Below are positions 1-8,193 of a stretch of 64,000 nucleotides of DNA, piece after piece; the stretch's first letter is position 1, and each line of letters begins with the position of its first letter. The translations under genes and the position numbers were made by a program. Origin of the DNA: an uncultured Tenacibaculum sp. (lineage in GTDB: Bacteria > Bacteroidota > Bacteroidia > Flavobacteriales > Flavobacteriaceae). Below the pieces are notes generated by a model, which saw only the letters and a program-made list of their open reading frames with translations, was not told the origin of the DNA and searched no databases. The DNA lies in contig NZ_CANMAX010000001.1 in the NCBI RefSeq assembly GCF_947495995.1, forward strand, positions 1 through 64,000, given 5' to 3'.

Positions 1-30
1 TCTAAAACCGTGTTTTGTTATTTGCGGGTG

Positions 31-62
31 CAAAACTACACACTCTTTTCAATCCCACCAAA
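31..62 (-). promoter_or_regulatory. Promoter firing off the left edge
   Basis: Read on the minus strand, TTTG (positions 62-59) is followed after 20 bases by TAGTTTTG (38-31). This matches the Bacteroidota housekeeping promoter TTTG-N19/20-TAnnTTTG. Transcription would start near position 26 and run out of the window, so the gene it serves is not visible. The stretch from here to the LytTR gene stop (about 190 bases) shows no other gene. Confidence 0.6.
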
Positions 63-248
63 CTTTTAAACCAAAAAATTACACTTTTTTTGAAAGTTTT
101 TCATAATAAACAACTAATCAATGATTTGTAGATTCGACTTTTTTCAACTAAATAAGCAAACTAAAAAGGATAATAGAAAGTGAAGGGGTTTAGTTGAAGA
201 ACATGACGAAAATTAGGTGCTTCTTTTTCTATAATATTTCAAAAAAAC

Positions 249-1118
249 TTAATTTTTTATTGCTTTAAATGCTCTTTCAAAAGAAGAAATCATATTTCTT
301 GACACAGGAATAAAGTCAATGTCATTAATCCAAAGTTGAAATCCTTGTGAATTTCCTTCAATTTTTTTTATGGTTTTCAAGTTAATAATGTAAGATCTAT
401 GAACTCGACATATATTATTATAACTTGAAATTTGCTCTTCAAAACTTTTAATAGTCATCCTTTTTAACAAAACAGCATCATCTTTCATAAATAATTCAAC
501 ATAATTCTTGTCAGACTTTGCATATAAGAAATCATCTACATCTAAAATAAAGTCATCTGAAAGTACTTGCGTTTTAATTAATACTTTTTCTTTAATATTT
601 GTATCATGAAAATTTAAAGAAGCCCCTAAATCTTTACTTTTATTAATATATATCTTTTTTAATCTTTCGATGTTTAATGATGTAATTATAAAAATTAAGA
701 GACTTCCTACTAAAAGTGTATTTCTTATTTCTTCAAAAAGATATTTTAATGACCAATTATCTTCTTTTAAGTAAATAAAATCTCGAATTAAAAACTGCAT
801 TATTCCAATTATTATTAATACTATTAGCAAAAAGGAAAACTCGTTCTTAAGTTTCCAATCAGAATCAAGACTTCTTACTCTACTCAAAATAACCACTGCA
901 ATCATAAAAACTAAAAAAGAAATTAAAGAATGTATAACTGATATTAGTAAGAAGCTAAATTTTAATTCGCTAAAGTTAACTTCGAAAGGTTCAAAGAGGA
1001 AACTAAAAAGAGTTGAGAGTATAAAAACTAATGATGCTATTAGCAATGATGTTTTTACATCATAATAGAATGGATAAGTTGTATTAAAATATTTCTTCAA
1101 TTTTATTTTTTTGTGCAA
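249..1118 (-). CDS. Membrane-bound LytTR-family transcriptional regulator
   Basis: The 289-residue protein has four hydrophobic segments in its first half (roughly residues 22-45, 53-78, 94-112 and 133-150) and a C-terminal LytTR DNA-binding domain (about 185-285). Typical LytTR features are visible: FLYAKSDKNYVELF, the VHRSYIINL segment and VSRNMISSFE near the end. There is no response-regulator receiver domain, so a signal is probably sensed in or at the membrane. The start is TTG at 1118; a second TTG lies six codons in. The gene begins directly in the U-run of the terminator that ends the ribosomal operon (65 bases after rpsN) and has no clear promoter of its own, so it may depend on readthrough. 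It occupies the place where rpsH normally follows rpsN. The target genes cannot be read from the sequence. Confidence 0.85.
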   Translation of the reverse strand: MHKKIKLKKYFNTTYPFYYDVKTSLLIASLVFILSTLFSFLFEPFEVNFSELKFSFLLISVIHSLISFLVFMIAVVILSRVRSLDSDWKLKNEFSFLLIVLIIIGIMQFLIRDFIYLKEDNWSLKYLFEEIRNTLLVGSLLIFIITSLNIERLKKIYINKSKDLGASLNFHDTNIKEKVLIKTQVLSDDFILDVDDFLYAKSDKNYVELFMKDDAVLLKRMTIKSFEEQISSYNNICRVHRSYIINLKTIKKIEGNSQGFQLWINDIDFIPVSRNMISSFERAFKAIKN

Positions 1119-1124
1119 AATAAA

Positions 1125-1161
1125 AAAAGGTGCACAAACTTAAATAAGTTGTACACCTTTT
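1125..1161 (-). terminator. Terminator after rpsN
   Basis: On the minus strand a 16-17 bp stem (arms 1161-1146 and 1141-1125, one bulged base and one G-U pair) with a 4-base loop is followed by a run of seven T. This is a strong intrinsic terminator closing the rplC-rpsN operon. Confidence 0.85.
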
Positions 1162-1182
1162 ATATTATTGAACTGATAATTT

Positions 1183-1452
1183 CTACCAGCTAGCTTTCTT
1201 TACACCTGGAATTAATCCTTGGTTAGCCATTTCACGGAAAGTTACACGTGAAATACCAAACTGACGCATATATCCTTTTGGACGTCCAGTTAGCTTACAA
1301 CGATTGTGCATTCTAATTGGAGAAGCGTTCTTAGGTAACTTTTGTAATGCTTCATAATCTCCAGCTTCTTTTAAAGCCTTTCTTTTTTCAGCATATTTAG
1401 CTACAGTTTTAGCTCTTTTACGCTCACGCGCTTTCATTGATTCTTTAGCCAT
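1183..1452 (-). CDS. rpsN: 30S ribosomal protein S14
   Basis: An 89-residue S14 of the long, zinc-independent class: there are no CxxC pairs, and the protein ends with the conserved [18 protein letters not shown] segment. It binds 16S rRNA in the head of the small subunit. It is the last ribosomal gene of the run, four bases downstream of rplE, and is followed by a strong terminator rather than by rpsH. Confidence 0.97.
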   Translation of the reverse strand: MAKESMKARERKRAKTVAKYAEKRKALKEAGDYEALQKLPKNASPIRMHNRCKLTGRPKGYMRQFGISRVTFREMANQGLIPGVKKASW

Positions 1453-1456
1453 GTTA

Positions 1457-2008
1457 TTAATTCTTTTTAAATGGTAAACCTAATTCTCCTAATAATGATT
1501 TAGCTTCTTTATCAGTTTCAGCAGATGTTACAAAAGTAATATCCATTCCACTAATTTTCTTCACTTGATCAATATTAATTTCTGGGTAGATGATTTGCTC
1601 AGTAATACCTAAGTTGTAATTACCTCTACCATCGAAACCATTTGCTTTAATTCCATTAAAATCTCTAACACGTGGTAAAGAAGCAGTGATTAAACGATCT
1701 AAGAATTCGTACATAATATCTCCTCTTAACGTAACTTTAGCACCGATTGGCATTCCTTTACGTAATTTGAAGTTTGCAACGTCTTTCTTAGAAATCGTTG
1801 GTACGGCTTTTTGACCAGTAATATTTGTTAACTCGTCAATCGCGTATTCGATTAATTTCTTATCAGCAATAGCAGCACCTACACCTTTACTTACTACGAT
1901 TTTCTGTAATTTAGGTACTTGCATTACGTTCTTGTATCCGAACTCATCAGTAAGAGCCTTAATAACTCTACTCTTGTACTCTTCTTTTAATCTTGGTACG
2001 TAACTCAT
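1457..2008 (-). CDS. rplE: 50S ribosomal protein L5
   Basis: A 183-residue L5, the 5S rRNA-binding protein of the central protuberance. The conserved segments [26 protein letters not shown] and RVRDFNGI are present, and the length is normal. It lies between rplX (2-base gap) and rpsN in the usual order. Confidence 0.97.
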   Translation of the reverse strand: MSYVPRLKEEYKSRVIKALTDEFGYKNVMQVPKLQKIVVSKGVGAAIADKKLIEYAIDELTNITGQKAVPTISKKDVANFKLRKGMPIGAKVTLRGDIMYEFLDRLITASLPRVRDFNGIKANGFDGRGNYNLGITEQIIYPEINIDQVKKISGMDITFVTSAETDKEAKSLLGELGLPFKKN

Positions 2009-2010
2009 AG

Positions 2011-2319
2011 TTATAATGCTTTATCTGATTTTTTTGAAACTCTCACCTTCTTATCACCTTCTACTTTGTAACCAACTCTTACTGCCTTACCGTCTTCTAC
2101 TAAAGCTACATTAGAAATGTGTAATGGTGCTTCTTGTTTTACAATACCTCCTTGTGGATTAGCTGCATTAGGTTTAGTATGCTTTGAAATCATATTAACA
2201 CCTTCTACTACTACTCTATCCTTATCTTTAAGAATACGTAAAACTTTTCCTTCAGATCCTTTGTGATCTCCTGCGATAACTTTAACAGTATCTCCTGATT
2301 TAATTTTAAATTTCTTCAT
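2011..2319 (-). CDS. rplX: 50S ribosomal protein L24
   Basis: A 102-residue L24, an early 23S rRNA assembly protein. The N-terminal KOW motif reads [20 protein letters not shown], followed by the conserved [15 protein letters not shown]. It is co-directional between rplN and rplE. Confidence 0.97.
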   Translation of the reverse strand: MKKFKIKSGDTVKVIAGDHKGSEGKVLRILKDKDRVVVEGVNMISKHTKPNAANPQGGIVKQEAPLHISNVALVEDGKAVRVGYKVEGDKKVRVSKKSDKAL

Positions 2320-2333
2320 TTTAAAATCTGATT

Positions 2334-2702
2334 TTATAACACCTCAGGTGCTAATGATACTATCTTCATAAATTGCTTCTCACGTAATTCACGACCTACA
2401 GGACCGAATACACGTGTTCCTCTCATTTCCTCTGAAGGATTTAAAAGTACACAAGCGTTATCGTCAAATCTGATATAAGATCCGTCTTTACGTCTAATTT
2501 CTTTCTTAGTACGAACAACAACTGCACGAGAAACTTGTCCTTTCTTTACAGTTCCGTTTGGAGTTGCAGACTTAACTGTAACAACAATTTTATCTCCAAC
2601 GCTAGCGTAACGCTTTTTTGTTCCTCCTAAAACTCTAATCACTAAAACCTCTTTAGCTCCAGTGTTGTCTGCTACTTTTAATCTTGATTCTGTTTGTAAC
2701 AT
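2334..2702 (-). CDS. rplN: 50S ribosomal protein L14
   Basis: A 122-residue L14 of standard length, part of the intersubunit bridge and factor-binding face. Recognisable segments are [19 protein letters not shown] at the start and [20 protein letters not shown] near the end. It lies one base from rpsQ, consistent with translational coupling. Confidence 0.98.
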   Translation of the reverse strand: MLQTESRLKVADNTGAKEVLVIRVLGGTKKRYASVGDKIVVTVKSATPNGTVKKGQVSRAVVVRTKKEIRRKDGSYIRFDDNACVLLNPSEEMRGTRVFGPVGRELREKQFMKIVSLAPEVL

Positions 2703-2703
2703 A

Positions 2704-2961
2704 TTATTTAGCTCTTTCTAGGATTTCTACTAATCTCCAACGTTTAGATTTACTTAATGGACGAGTTTCCATTATCTTAACTGTATCTCCAATGTTGCAA
2801 TCGTTATTCTCGTCATGTGCAACGTACTTCTTCGTTTTCTTAACGAACTTACCGTACATTGGGTGCTTTACTCTTTTTACCTCGCTTACAACGATAGATT
2901 TCTCCATCTTGTTGCTAGATACAACACCTATTCTCTCTTTTCTAAGATTTCTTTTTTCCAT
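2704..2961 (-). CDS. rpsQ: 30S ribosomal protein S17
   Basis: An 85-residue S17, an OB-fold primary 16S rRNA binding protein. Visible signatures are [30 protein letters not shown] and [19 protein letters not shown]. It is the usual neighbour of rpmC and rplN. Confidence 0.97.
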   Translation of the reverse strand: MEKRNLRKERIGVVSSNKMEKSIVVSEVKRVKHPMYGKFVKKTKKYVAHDENNDCNIGDTVKIMETRPLSKSKRWRLVEILERAK

Positions 2962-2980
2962 CTTTAAAACTGACTAGAAT

Positions 2981-3172
2981 TTATTGTAATTCTCTTTTAG
3001 TTAATTCTGTAGCTATTCTAGCTACAGTTCTTCTTAAGCTTTTTAACTGCAAAGGGTTTTCCAATGGAGTTATGGCGTGAGCCATCTTAAGATCAGTATA
3101 ATTTTTCTTCAACGCCCCTAGCTTACCTTGTAAGTCAGCTGTTGATAATTCTTTTATTTCTGATTGTTTCAT
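2981..3172 (-). CDS. rpmC: 50S ribosomal protein L29
   Basis: A 63-residue helical L29 located near the peptide exit tunnel. The start MKQSEIKELSTADLQGKL and the Arg-rich end with IATELTKREL are typical. It sits between rplP and rpsQ. Confidence 0.96.
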   Translation of the reverse strand: MKQSEIKELSTADLQGKLGALKKNYTDLKMAHAITPLENPLQLKSLRRTVARIATELTKRELQ

Positions 3173-3184
3173 GATCTATTAGAA

Positions 3185-3616
3185 TTAAGCGTTATAATCA
3201 AAATCTCTTGCAATGATAAACTTAGTCTTCACAGGAAGTTTTTGAGCAGCTAAACGTAATGCTTCTTTTGCTACTTCCATTGGCACTCCACCAACTTCAA
3301 ATAATATTCTTCCTGGCTTAACTACAGCTACAAAATGATCTGGTGCACCTTTACCTTTACCCATACGTACCTCTAATGGTTTCTTAGTGATAGGTTTATC
3401 TGGGAAAATTTTAATCCAAAGTTGCCCTTCTCTTTTCATATAACGTGTTGCTGCGATACGTGCAGCTTCAATTTGACGAGAAGTAAGTAAGTTCTGGTCT
3501 AAAGATTTGATACCAAACATTCCGTTTGATAATTGGGTACCTCTTCCAGAGTTACCACTCATATTACCTTTACCTTTCTGAACTCTACGAAATTTTACTC
3601 TTTTTGGCTGTAACAT
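3185..3616 (-). CDS. rplP: 50S ribosomal protein L16
   Basis: A 143-residue L16, which helps position A-site tRNA in the large subunit. Conserved parts are [36 protein letters not shown] and the [17 protein letters not shown] loop. Length and place in the operon are standard. Confidence 0.98.
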   Translation of the reverse strand: MLQPKRVKFRRVQKGKGNMSGNSGRGTQLSNGMFGIKSLDQNLLTSRQIEAARIAATRYMKREGQLWIKIFPDKPITKKPLEVRMGKGKGAPDHFVAVVKPGRILFEVGGVPMEVAKEALRLAAQKLPVKTKFIIARDFDYNA

Positions 3617-3636
3617 CTTCTAATTTCTTTTAAAAA

Positions 3637-4359
3637 TTATTTTCTTCTACGAGGTTGACGTCTACCACCTCCACCTTTGTTATTTGAATTACCTTTTTGC
3701 TTAGATAATCCAACTAACGGAGATAATTCACGTTTACCATAAACCTCGCCTTTCATAATCCATACTTTCACACCGATTCTTCCGTATGTAGTATGTGCTT
3801 CAACAAGTGAATAATCGATATCTGCTCTGAAAGTAGATAGAGGAATTCTTCCTTCTTTGTAATGCTCAGAACGTGCCATTTCAGCACCGTTTAAACGACC
3901 AGAAAGTTGAACTTTGATACCTTCTGCATTCATACGCATTGCAGCAGCGATAGCCATTTTAGTAGCACGTTTGTAAGAAATTCTGTTTTCGATTTGACGA
4001 GCGATACTAGCTGCAACTAAGTTTGCATCTAATTCTGGACGCTTAATCTCGAAGATGTTAATTTGAACTTCTTTACCAGTAATTTTCTTAAGCTCTTCTT
4101 TTAACTTATCTACCTCTTGTCCTCCTTTACCGATAATGATACCAGGACGAGCAGTTGTGATAGTAACGGTTATAAGCTTTAAAGTACGCTCAATAATAAT
4201 ACGTGAAACACTTGCTTTAGATAATCTAGCTTTTAAATACCTTCTTATCTTATCATCTTCAGCAATTTTATCACCGTAGTCATTTCCACCATACCAGTTA
4301 GATTCCCATCCTCTGATGATTCCTAAACGATTTCCTATTGGATTTGTTTTTTGTCCCAT
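3637..4359 (-). CDS. rpsC: 30S ribosomal protein S3
   Basis: A 240-residue S3 at the mRNA entry channel. It starts with [20 protein letters not shown], carries a KH-type motif around [17 protein letters not shown], and has the conserved [17 protein letters not shown] segment. The C-terminal tail is Gly/Arg-rich ([12 protein letters not shown]), as is common in Bacteroidota. Confidence 0.98.
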   Translation of the reverse strand: MGQKTNPIGNRLGIIRGWESNWYGGNDYGDKIAEDDKIRRYLKARLSKASVSRIIIERTLKLITVTITTARPGIIIGKGGQEVDKLKEELKKITGKEVQINIFEIKRPELDANLVAASIARQIENRISYKRATKMAIAAAMRMNAEGIKVQLSGRLNGAEMARSEHYKEGRIPLSTFRADIDYSLVEAHTTYGRIGVKVWIMKGEVYGKRELSPLVGLSKQKGNSNNKGGGGRRQPRRRK

Positions 4360-4371
4360 TTCTACTAATGA

Positions 4372-4776
4372 TTAATTACTGTTATTTTTAGTTCCTAACT
4401 CTAAAGTTACGTGATTAGAACGCTTACGAATTCTATGAGCACGACCTTGTGGAGCTGGTCTTAATCTCTTTAACATTCCTGCGCTATCTACATAAATAGA
4501 CTGTACGAATAATCCAGCATCCTCGATACTTGCATCTTCATTTTTAGCTTGCCAGTTAGCAATAGCTGATAATAATAACTTTTCTAAGTTACGAGATGCT
4601 TCTTTTGGACTGAATTTTAAGATTTGTAAAGCTTTTTCAACTTCAACACCTCTAATTTGATCCGCTACTAAACGCATTTTTCTTGGTGATGTAGGACAGT
4701 TTGTAAGCTTAGCGATAGCTCTTTGCTTCTTAGCTTCTTTTAACTGTTCTGCCATGTTATGTTTACGACTTCCCAT
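4372..4776 (-). CDS. rplV: 50S ribosomal protein L22
   Basis: A 134-residue L22 that lines the nascent peptide tunnel. The core reads [17 protein letters not shown] and the C-terminal hairpin [20 protein letters not shown]. The protein has a lysine-rich N-terminal extension of about 25 residues. A start at the internal Met (residue 8, [11 protein letters not shown]) is also possible. Confidence 0.96.
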   Translation of the reverse strand: MGSRKHNMAEQLKEAKKQRAIAKLTNCPTSPRKMRLVADQIRGVEVEKALQILKFSPKEASRNLEKLLLSAIANWQAKNEDASIEDAGLFVQSIYVDSAGMLKRLRPAPQGRAHRIRKRSNHVTLELGTKNNSN

Positions 4777-4783
4777 ATCCTAC

Positions 4784-5062
4784 TTATTTTTTTCCTTTAT
4801 TTTTAGCACCTGCGTGTCCACGGAATGAACGCGTTGGTGAAAATTCGCCTAACTTATGACCTACCATGTTTTCAGTAACGTAAACAGGTACAAACTGACG
4901 TCCGTTGTGAACAGCAATTGTTTGTCCTACAAAATCAGGAGTAATCATACTAGCTCTTGACCAAGTTTTGATCACAGATTTTTTTCCTGACTCAACGTTA
5001 GCTAACACTTTTCTTTCTAACTTATAGTGAACGTAAGGTCCTTTTTTTAATGATCTTGCCAT
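4784..5062 (-). CDS. rpsS: 30S ribosomal protein S19
   Basis: A 92-residue S19 in the head of the small subunit. [38 protein letters not shown] and the [16 protein letters not shown] segment are typical. Position between rplB and rplV is standard. Confidence 0.98.
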   Translation of the reverse strand: MARSLKKGPYVHYKLERKVLANVESGKKSVIKTWSRASMITPDFVGQTIAVHNGRQFVPVYVTENMVGHKLGEFSPTRSFRGHAGAKNKGKK

Positions 5063-5068
5063 GATTTA

Positions 5069-5893
5069 TTATTTCTTTCTACGTTCTAAAATATACTTGT
5101 TACTAGCTTTAGTCTTAGATCTAGTCTTATATCCTTTAGCAGGTATACCATTCTTAGATCTTGGATGTCCTCCAGATGAACGTCCTTCACCACCTCCCAT
5201 TGGGTGATCAACTGGGTTCTTTCTAACTGCATTAGTTCTTGGTCTTCTACCTAACCATCTTGATCTACCAGCTTTACCAGAAACTAATAATTGGTGATCT
5301 GAGTTAGATACAACTCCGATAGTTGCCATACAAGTTTGTAAGATTAATCTTGTTTCACCTGAAGGTAACTTAACAATTGCATATTTTCCATCTCTTGCCA
5401 TTAATTGTGCAAAAGAACCTGCAGAACGAGCCATAACAGCTCCTTGACCTGGACGTAATTCGATACAAGAAATTGTTGTTCCTAAAGGAATATCACTTAA
5501 GAACATAGCATTACCAACATCTGGTGTAGCTTCTTTTCCTGAAACGATAGTTTGTCCAACTTTTAAACCGTTTTGTGCAATTACATAACGCTTTTCTCCA
5601 TCAGCAAATTGAACTAACGCGATAAACGCTGTACGGTTTGGATCGTACTCAATAGTTAATACTGTAGCAGGATCGTTATATCTATTTCTTTTGAAATCGA
5701 TAATACGATATCTTCTTTTATGTCCTCCTCCTCTGTTAGGAGTAGTCATACGACCCTGATTGTTTCGACCTCCAGTTCTTTTTTTCGGAGCCAATAATGA
5801 CTTTTCCGGCTTATCAGTAGTGATGGTGTCGAACCCATTCACAACTCTAAAACGCTGACCTGGTGTTATTGGTTTTAATTTTCTAACTGACAT
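5069..5893 (-). CDS. rplB: 50S ribosomal protein L2
   Basis: A 274-residue L2 close to the peptidyl transferase centre. The conserved C-terminal segment [19 protein letters not shown] contains the histidine loop known in this family, and [16 protein letters not shown] lies earlier. The length is normal. Confidence 0.98.
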   Translation of the reverse strand: MSVRKLKPITPGQRFRVVNGFDTITTDKPEKSLLAPKKRTGGRNNQGRMTTPNRGGGHKRRYRIIDFKRNRYNDPATVLTIEYDPNRTAFIALVQFADGEKRYVIAQNGLKVGQTIVSGKEATPDVGNAMFLSDIPLGTTISCIELRPGQGAVMARSAGSFAQLMARDGKYAIVKLPSGETRLILQTCMATIGVVSNSDHQLLVSGKAGRSRWLGRRPRTNAVRKNPVDHPMGGGEGRSSGGHPRSKNGIPAKGYKTRSKTKASNKYILERRKK

Positions 5894-5908
5894 TTGTCTT
5901 GCTTATTC

Positions 5909-6196
5909 TTATAGATTGTTATAAAAATCAATTTCGCCTTCTGCTAACTGAACAACCGCTTTTTTATAACCGCTTGTTAAACCAGTAACTAAACCTTTCT
6001 TAGTGTACTTAGTTTTTCTTAATGCAGGATGGTTTAAAGTTCTTACTTTCTCAACTGTTACTCCGTAAGCAGCTTCAACAGCATCCTTAATTTGAATTTT
6101 GTTAGCTTTCTTGTTTACAACAAAAGTGTAACGATTGAATCTTTCGCTATCTACTGTTGCTTTTTCTGTAATAATAGGTTTTATTAAAATACTCAT
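5909..6196 (-). CDS. rplW: 50S ribosomal protein L23
   Basis: A 95-residue L23 at the tunnel exit, where it contacts trigger factor and SRP. The N-terminal LIKPIITEKATVDSERFNRY and YTFVVNKKANKIQIKDAVEA are typical. It lies between rplD and rplB. Confidence 0.97.
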   Translation of the reverse strand: MSILIKPIITEKATVDSERFNRYTFVVNKKANKIQIKDAVEAAYGVTVEKVRTLNHPALRKTKYTKKGLVTGLTSGYKKAVVQLAEGEIDFYNNL

Positions 6197-6207
6197 ATCT
6201 GAAAATC

Positions 6208-6837
6208 CTATTTACTTAAGTTAGATTCAATTCCTTCTAAAGTACTTTCTGAAATCACAACTTTATTTGCGTTTAATACATTGTAAGTATTAACTCCAGA
6301 AGCATTTACTACTTTAGATTTTTTCAAGTTACGAGAAGATAAGTATACGTTCTTATTCTCTTCGTTTAATACAAATAAAGTTTTCTTTGTATCTAATTCT
6401 AAAGCTTTTAACACATTAACAAATTCTTTAGTCTTTGGAGTTTCAAAGTTGAAATCTTCAACTACTACTAAATTGTTATCTTTTGCTTGAATACTTAAAG
6501 CAGATTTACGAGCTAAACGCTTTAAGTTTTTGTTTAATTTGAAAGAATAGTTTCTTGGTCTTGGACCGAAGATACGTCCTCCACCTCTAAAAACTGGAGA
6601 CTTGATACTTCCTGCACGTGCAGTACCTGTACCTTTTTGCTTTTTAATCTTTCTTGTACTTCCAGCAATCTCACCTCTCTCTTTAGATTTGTGAGTACCT
6701 TGTCTTTGATTAGCCAAATATTGCTTTACATCTAAGTAAATAGCGTGATCGTTTGGCTCTATTCCGAATACTTCGTTAGAAAGTTCAACTTTTCTACCAG
6801 TATCTTTTCCTGTAATATCTAATACTGCTACCTTCAT
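6208..6837 (-). CDS. rplD: 50S ribosomal protein L4
   Basis: A 209-residue L4 with the tunnel-lining loop ([20 protein letters not shown], then [19 protein letters not shown]). In enterobacteria L4 represses its own operon by acting on the leader mRNA; whether that happens here is unknown, but an attenuator-like leader lies upstream of rplC. Its first base overlaps the last base of the rplC stop codon, so the two are probably translationally coupled. Confidence 0.97.
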   Translation of the reverse strand: MKVAVLDITGKDTGRKVELSNEVFGIEPNDHAIYLDVKQYLANQRQGTHKSKERGEIAGSTRKIKKQKGTGTARAGSIKSPVFRGGGRIFGPRPRNYSFKLNKNLKRLARKSALSIQAKDNNLVVVEDFNFETPKTKEFVNVLKALELDTKKTLFVLNEENKNVYLSSRNLKKSKVVNASGVNTYNVLNANKVVISESTLEGIESNLSK

Positions 6838-7454
6838 TACTTCTCAATAATTACATAAGAGTTTTTGTGTCCTGGAACAGCACCTTTAATAACTAAAAGA
6901 TTCTTTTCTGGAACTACTTTTAACACTCTTAAATTTTGAACTTTAACACTATCACCTCCCATACGTCCTGCCATACGCATTCCTTTGAATACTCTTGCAG
7001 GGTAAGAAGCCGCACCAATAGAACCTGGCGCTCTTAAACGGTTATGTTGACCGTGAGTTGCTTGACCAACACCACCAAATCCGTGACGTTTAACAACCCC
7101 TTGAAAACCTTTACCTTTAGAAGTTCCTGAAACATCAACGAACTCTCCTTCAGCAAAGTGCTCAACTGTAATTGAGTCACCCAATTTAAACTCTCCTTCG
7201 AAACCTTGGAACTCAACGACTTTTTTCTTAGCAACGGTACCTGCTTTTTGGAAGTGACCATCTAAAGCTTTATTAGAGCTTTTTGCCTTTTTGTCATCGA
7301 AACCAAGTTGTAAAGCATTGTAGCCATCAACCTCTTCGGTTCTGACTTGGGTAACTACGCAAGGACCTGCTTCGATAACGGTACATGGGATATTCTTCCC
7401 ATTCTCGTCGAATAAGCTGGTCATTCCGATTTTTTTTCCTATTAACCCAGACAT
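6837..7454 (-). CDS. rplC: 50S ribosomal protein L3
   Basis: A 205-residue L3. [20 protein letters not shown] and the [20 protein letters not shown] loop that reaches toward the peptidyl transferase centre are visible. It is the first gene of its own transcription unit: rpsJ, its usual immediate neighbour, lies 428 bases upstream behind a terminator, and a leader with an attenuator-like element separates the two. Confidence 0.98.
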   Translation of the reverse strand: MSGLIGKKIGMTSLFDENGKNIPCTVIEAGPCVVTQVRTEEVDGYNALQLGFDDKKAKSSNKALDGHFQKAGTVAKKKVVEFQGFEGEFKLGDSITVEHFAEGEFVDVSGTSKGKGFQGVVKRHGFGGVGQATHGQHNRLRAPGSIGAASYPARVFKGMRMAGRMGGDSVKVQNLRVLKVVPEKNLLVIKGAVPGHKNSYVIIEK

Positions 7455-7549
7455 ATCTGTTAATTTTAAGACGATTAGACTTTGAATTTATCCAGCGCGT
7501 CTATTAATAAATAATTATTTGAAACAAATGTTTCTGCATCTTTAAAATC

Positions 7550-7636
7550 TCACTCAAAAAAAAAGAGCGTAAAACACGTTTTAGCTCTTAACTTATTGTG
7601 TTTTACCGTTTTTCCTTCGCGAAACCCTCCGGACAT
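7550..7636 (-). CDS. Possible 28-codon leader ORF before rplC
   Basis: An ATG at 7636 opens a frame of 28 codons ending at a TGA at 7550. The peptide begins MSGGFREGKTVKHNKL and ends with Phe-rich codons made from the terminator T-run. It spans both the antiterminator and terminator arms, so ribosome movement through it could switch the structures. It may also be a chance frame: it is short, Lys/Arg-rich and resembles no known protein. Confidence 0.2.
   Translation of the reverse strand: MSGGFREGKTVKHNKLRAKTCFTLFFFE
7556..7589 (-). terminator. Attenuator-type terminator in rplC leader
   Basis: On the minus strand AAGAGC plus TAAAA pairs with TTTTA plus GCTCTT (one bulged C) around a 4-base loop, followed by seven further T. 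It lies about 100 bases upstream of the rplC ATG, downstream of the promoter, so it would end transcription before the operon. Confidence 0.7.
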
Positions 7637-7685
7637 GTTGTTGAAATAACGTGTTAAAAATTGATTAACACCCAATTTCGGACTG

Positions 7686-7717
7686 CGAAAGTATAAAAAA
7701 ATACAAACATAACCAAA
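7686..7717 (-). promoter_or_regulatory. Predicted promoter of the rplC operon
   Basis: On the minus strand TTTG (7717-7714) is followed after 20 bases by TACTTTCG (7693-7686), one base off TAnnTTTG. It lies between the rpsJ terminator and the leader hairpins, so it fits as the start of a separate rplC transcription unit. Confidence 0.5.
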
Positions 7718-7827
7718 CTAAAACCAATTATTTAAATGATTTTATGGTAGTTAGGTTTTAAATAAATTTAAATTATCACAGAAAATAACTTTATACTCTA
7801 GTTCTGACTAGAAAAAGTTATTCATTA

Positions 7828-7861
7828 AAAAAGCCTTTTTACTTTCGCAAAAAGGCTTTTT
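7828..7861 (-). terminator. Terminator after rpsJ
   Basis: A perfect 13-bp inverted repeat (7828-7840 and 7849-7861) with an 8-base loop and T-rich arms lies 21 bases after the rpsJ stop. It would separate rpsL-rpsG-fusA-rpsJ from the rplC unit. Confidence 0.85.
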
Positions 7862-7882
7862 ATTATATCTGTATAAAAATAC

Positions 7883-8188
7883 TTATACTTTAATCTCTAC
7901 TTCAACTCCACTTGGTAATTCAAGCTTCATTAAAGCATCAATAGTCTTAGAAGAAGAACTATAAATATCTAATAAACGCTTGTAAGCAGATAATTGAAAT
8001 TGCTCTCTAGATTTCTTGTTTACGTGTGGTGAACGTAATACTGTAAAAATCTTTTTATGAGTTGGTAAAGGGATTGGTCCGTTAACAACCGCTCCAGTAC
8101 TTTTTACTGTCTTAACGATTTTCTCAGCAGATTTATCTACTAAATTGTAATCGTAAGATTTTAATTTTATTCTAATTTTTTGACTCAT
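7883..8188 (-). CDS. rpsJ: 30S ribosomal protein S10
   Basis: A 101-residue S10 in the head of the small subunit. [20 protein letters not shown] and [20 protein letters not shown] are characteristic. Five bases separate it from fusA. Unusually, it is cut off from rplC by a terminator and a 428-base gap. Confidence 0.97.
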   Translation of the reverse strand: MSQKIRIKLKSYDYNLVDKSAEKIVKTVKSTGAVVNGPIPLPTHKKIFTVLRSPHVNKKSREQFQLSAYKRLLDIYSSSSKTIDALMKLELPSGVEVEIKV

Positions 8189-8193
8189 CTTAA

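Larger units (their letters stand above)
7455..7714 (-). promoter_or_regulatory. Leader of the rplC operon with hairpins
   Basis: Roughly 225 nt lie between a predicted start site near 7680 and the rplC ATG. In order on the minus strand I see a 7-bp hairpin (7671-7651), a possible short ORF starting at 7636, an antiterminator-type pairing (7606-7598 with 7577-7569, 9 bp) and an overlapping terminator hairpin with a T-run (7589-7556). The last two cannot form together, which is the layout of a transcription attenuator. No known RNA family was recognised; control by a ribosomal protein is an inference from the position. Confidence 0.55.

Noticed and set aside
1..248. Start of a tRNA or rRNA gene at the left edge
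   Set aside because: Only a promoter is visible; no tRNA- or rRNA-like sequence can be recognised in the bases present.
2684..2977. Plus-strand ORF opposite rpsQ
   Set aside because: Mirror frame of a universally conserved ribosomal gene.
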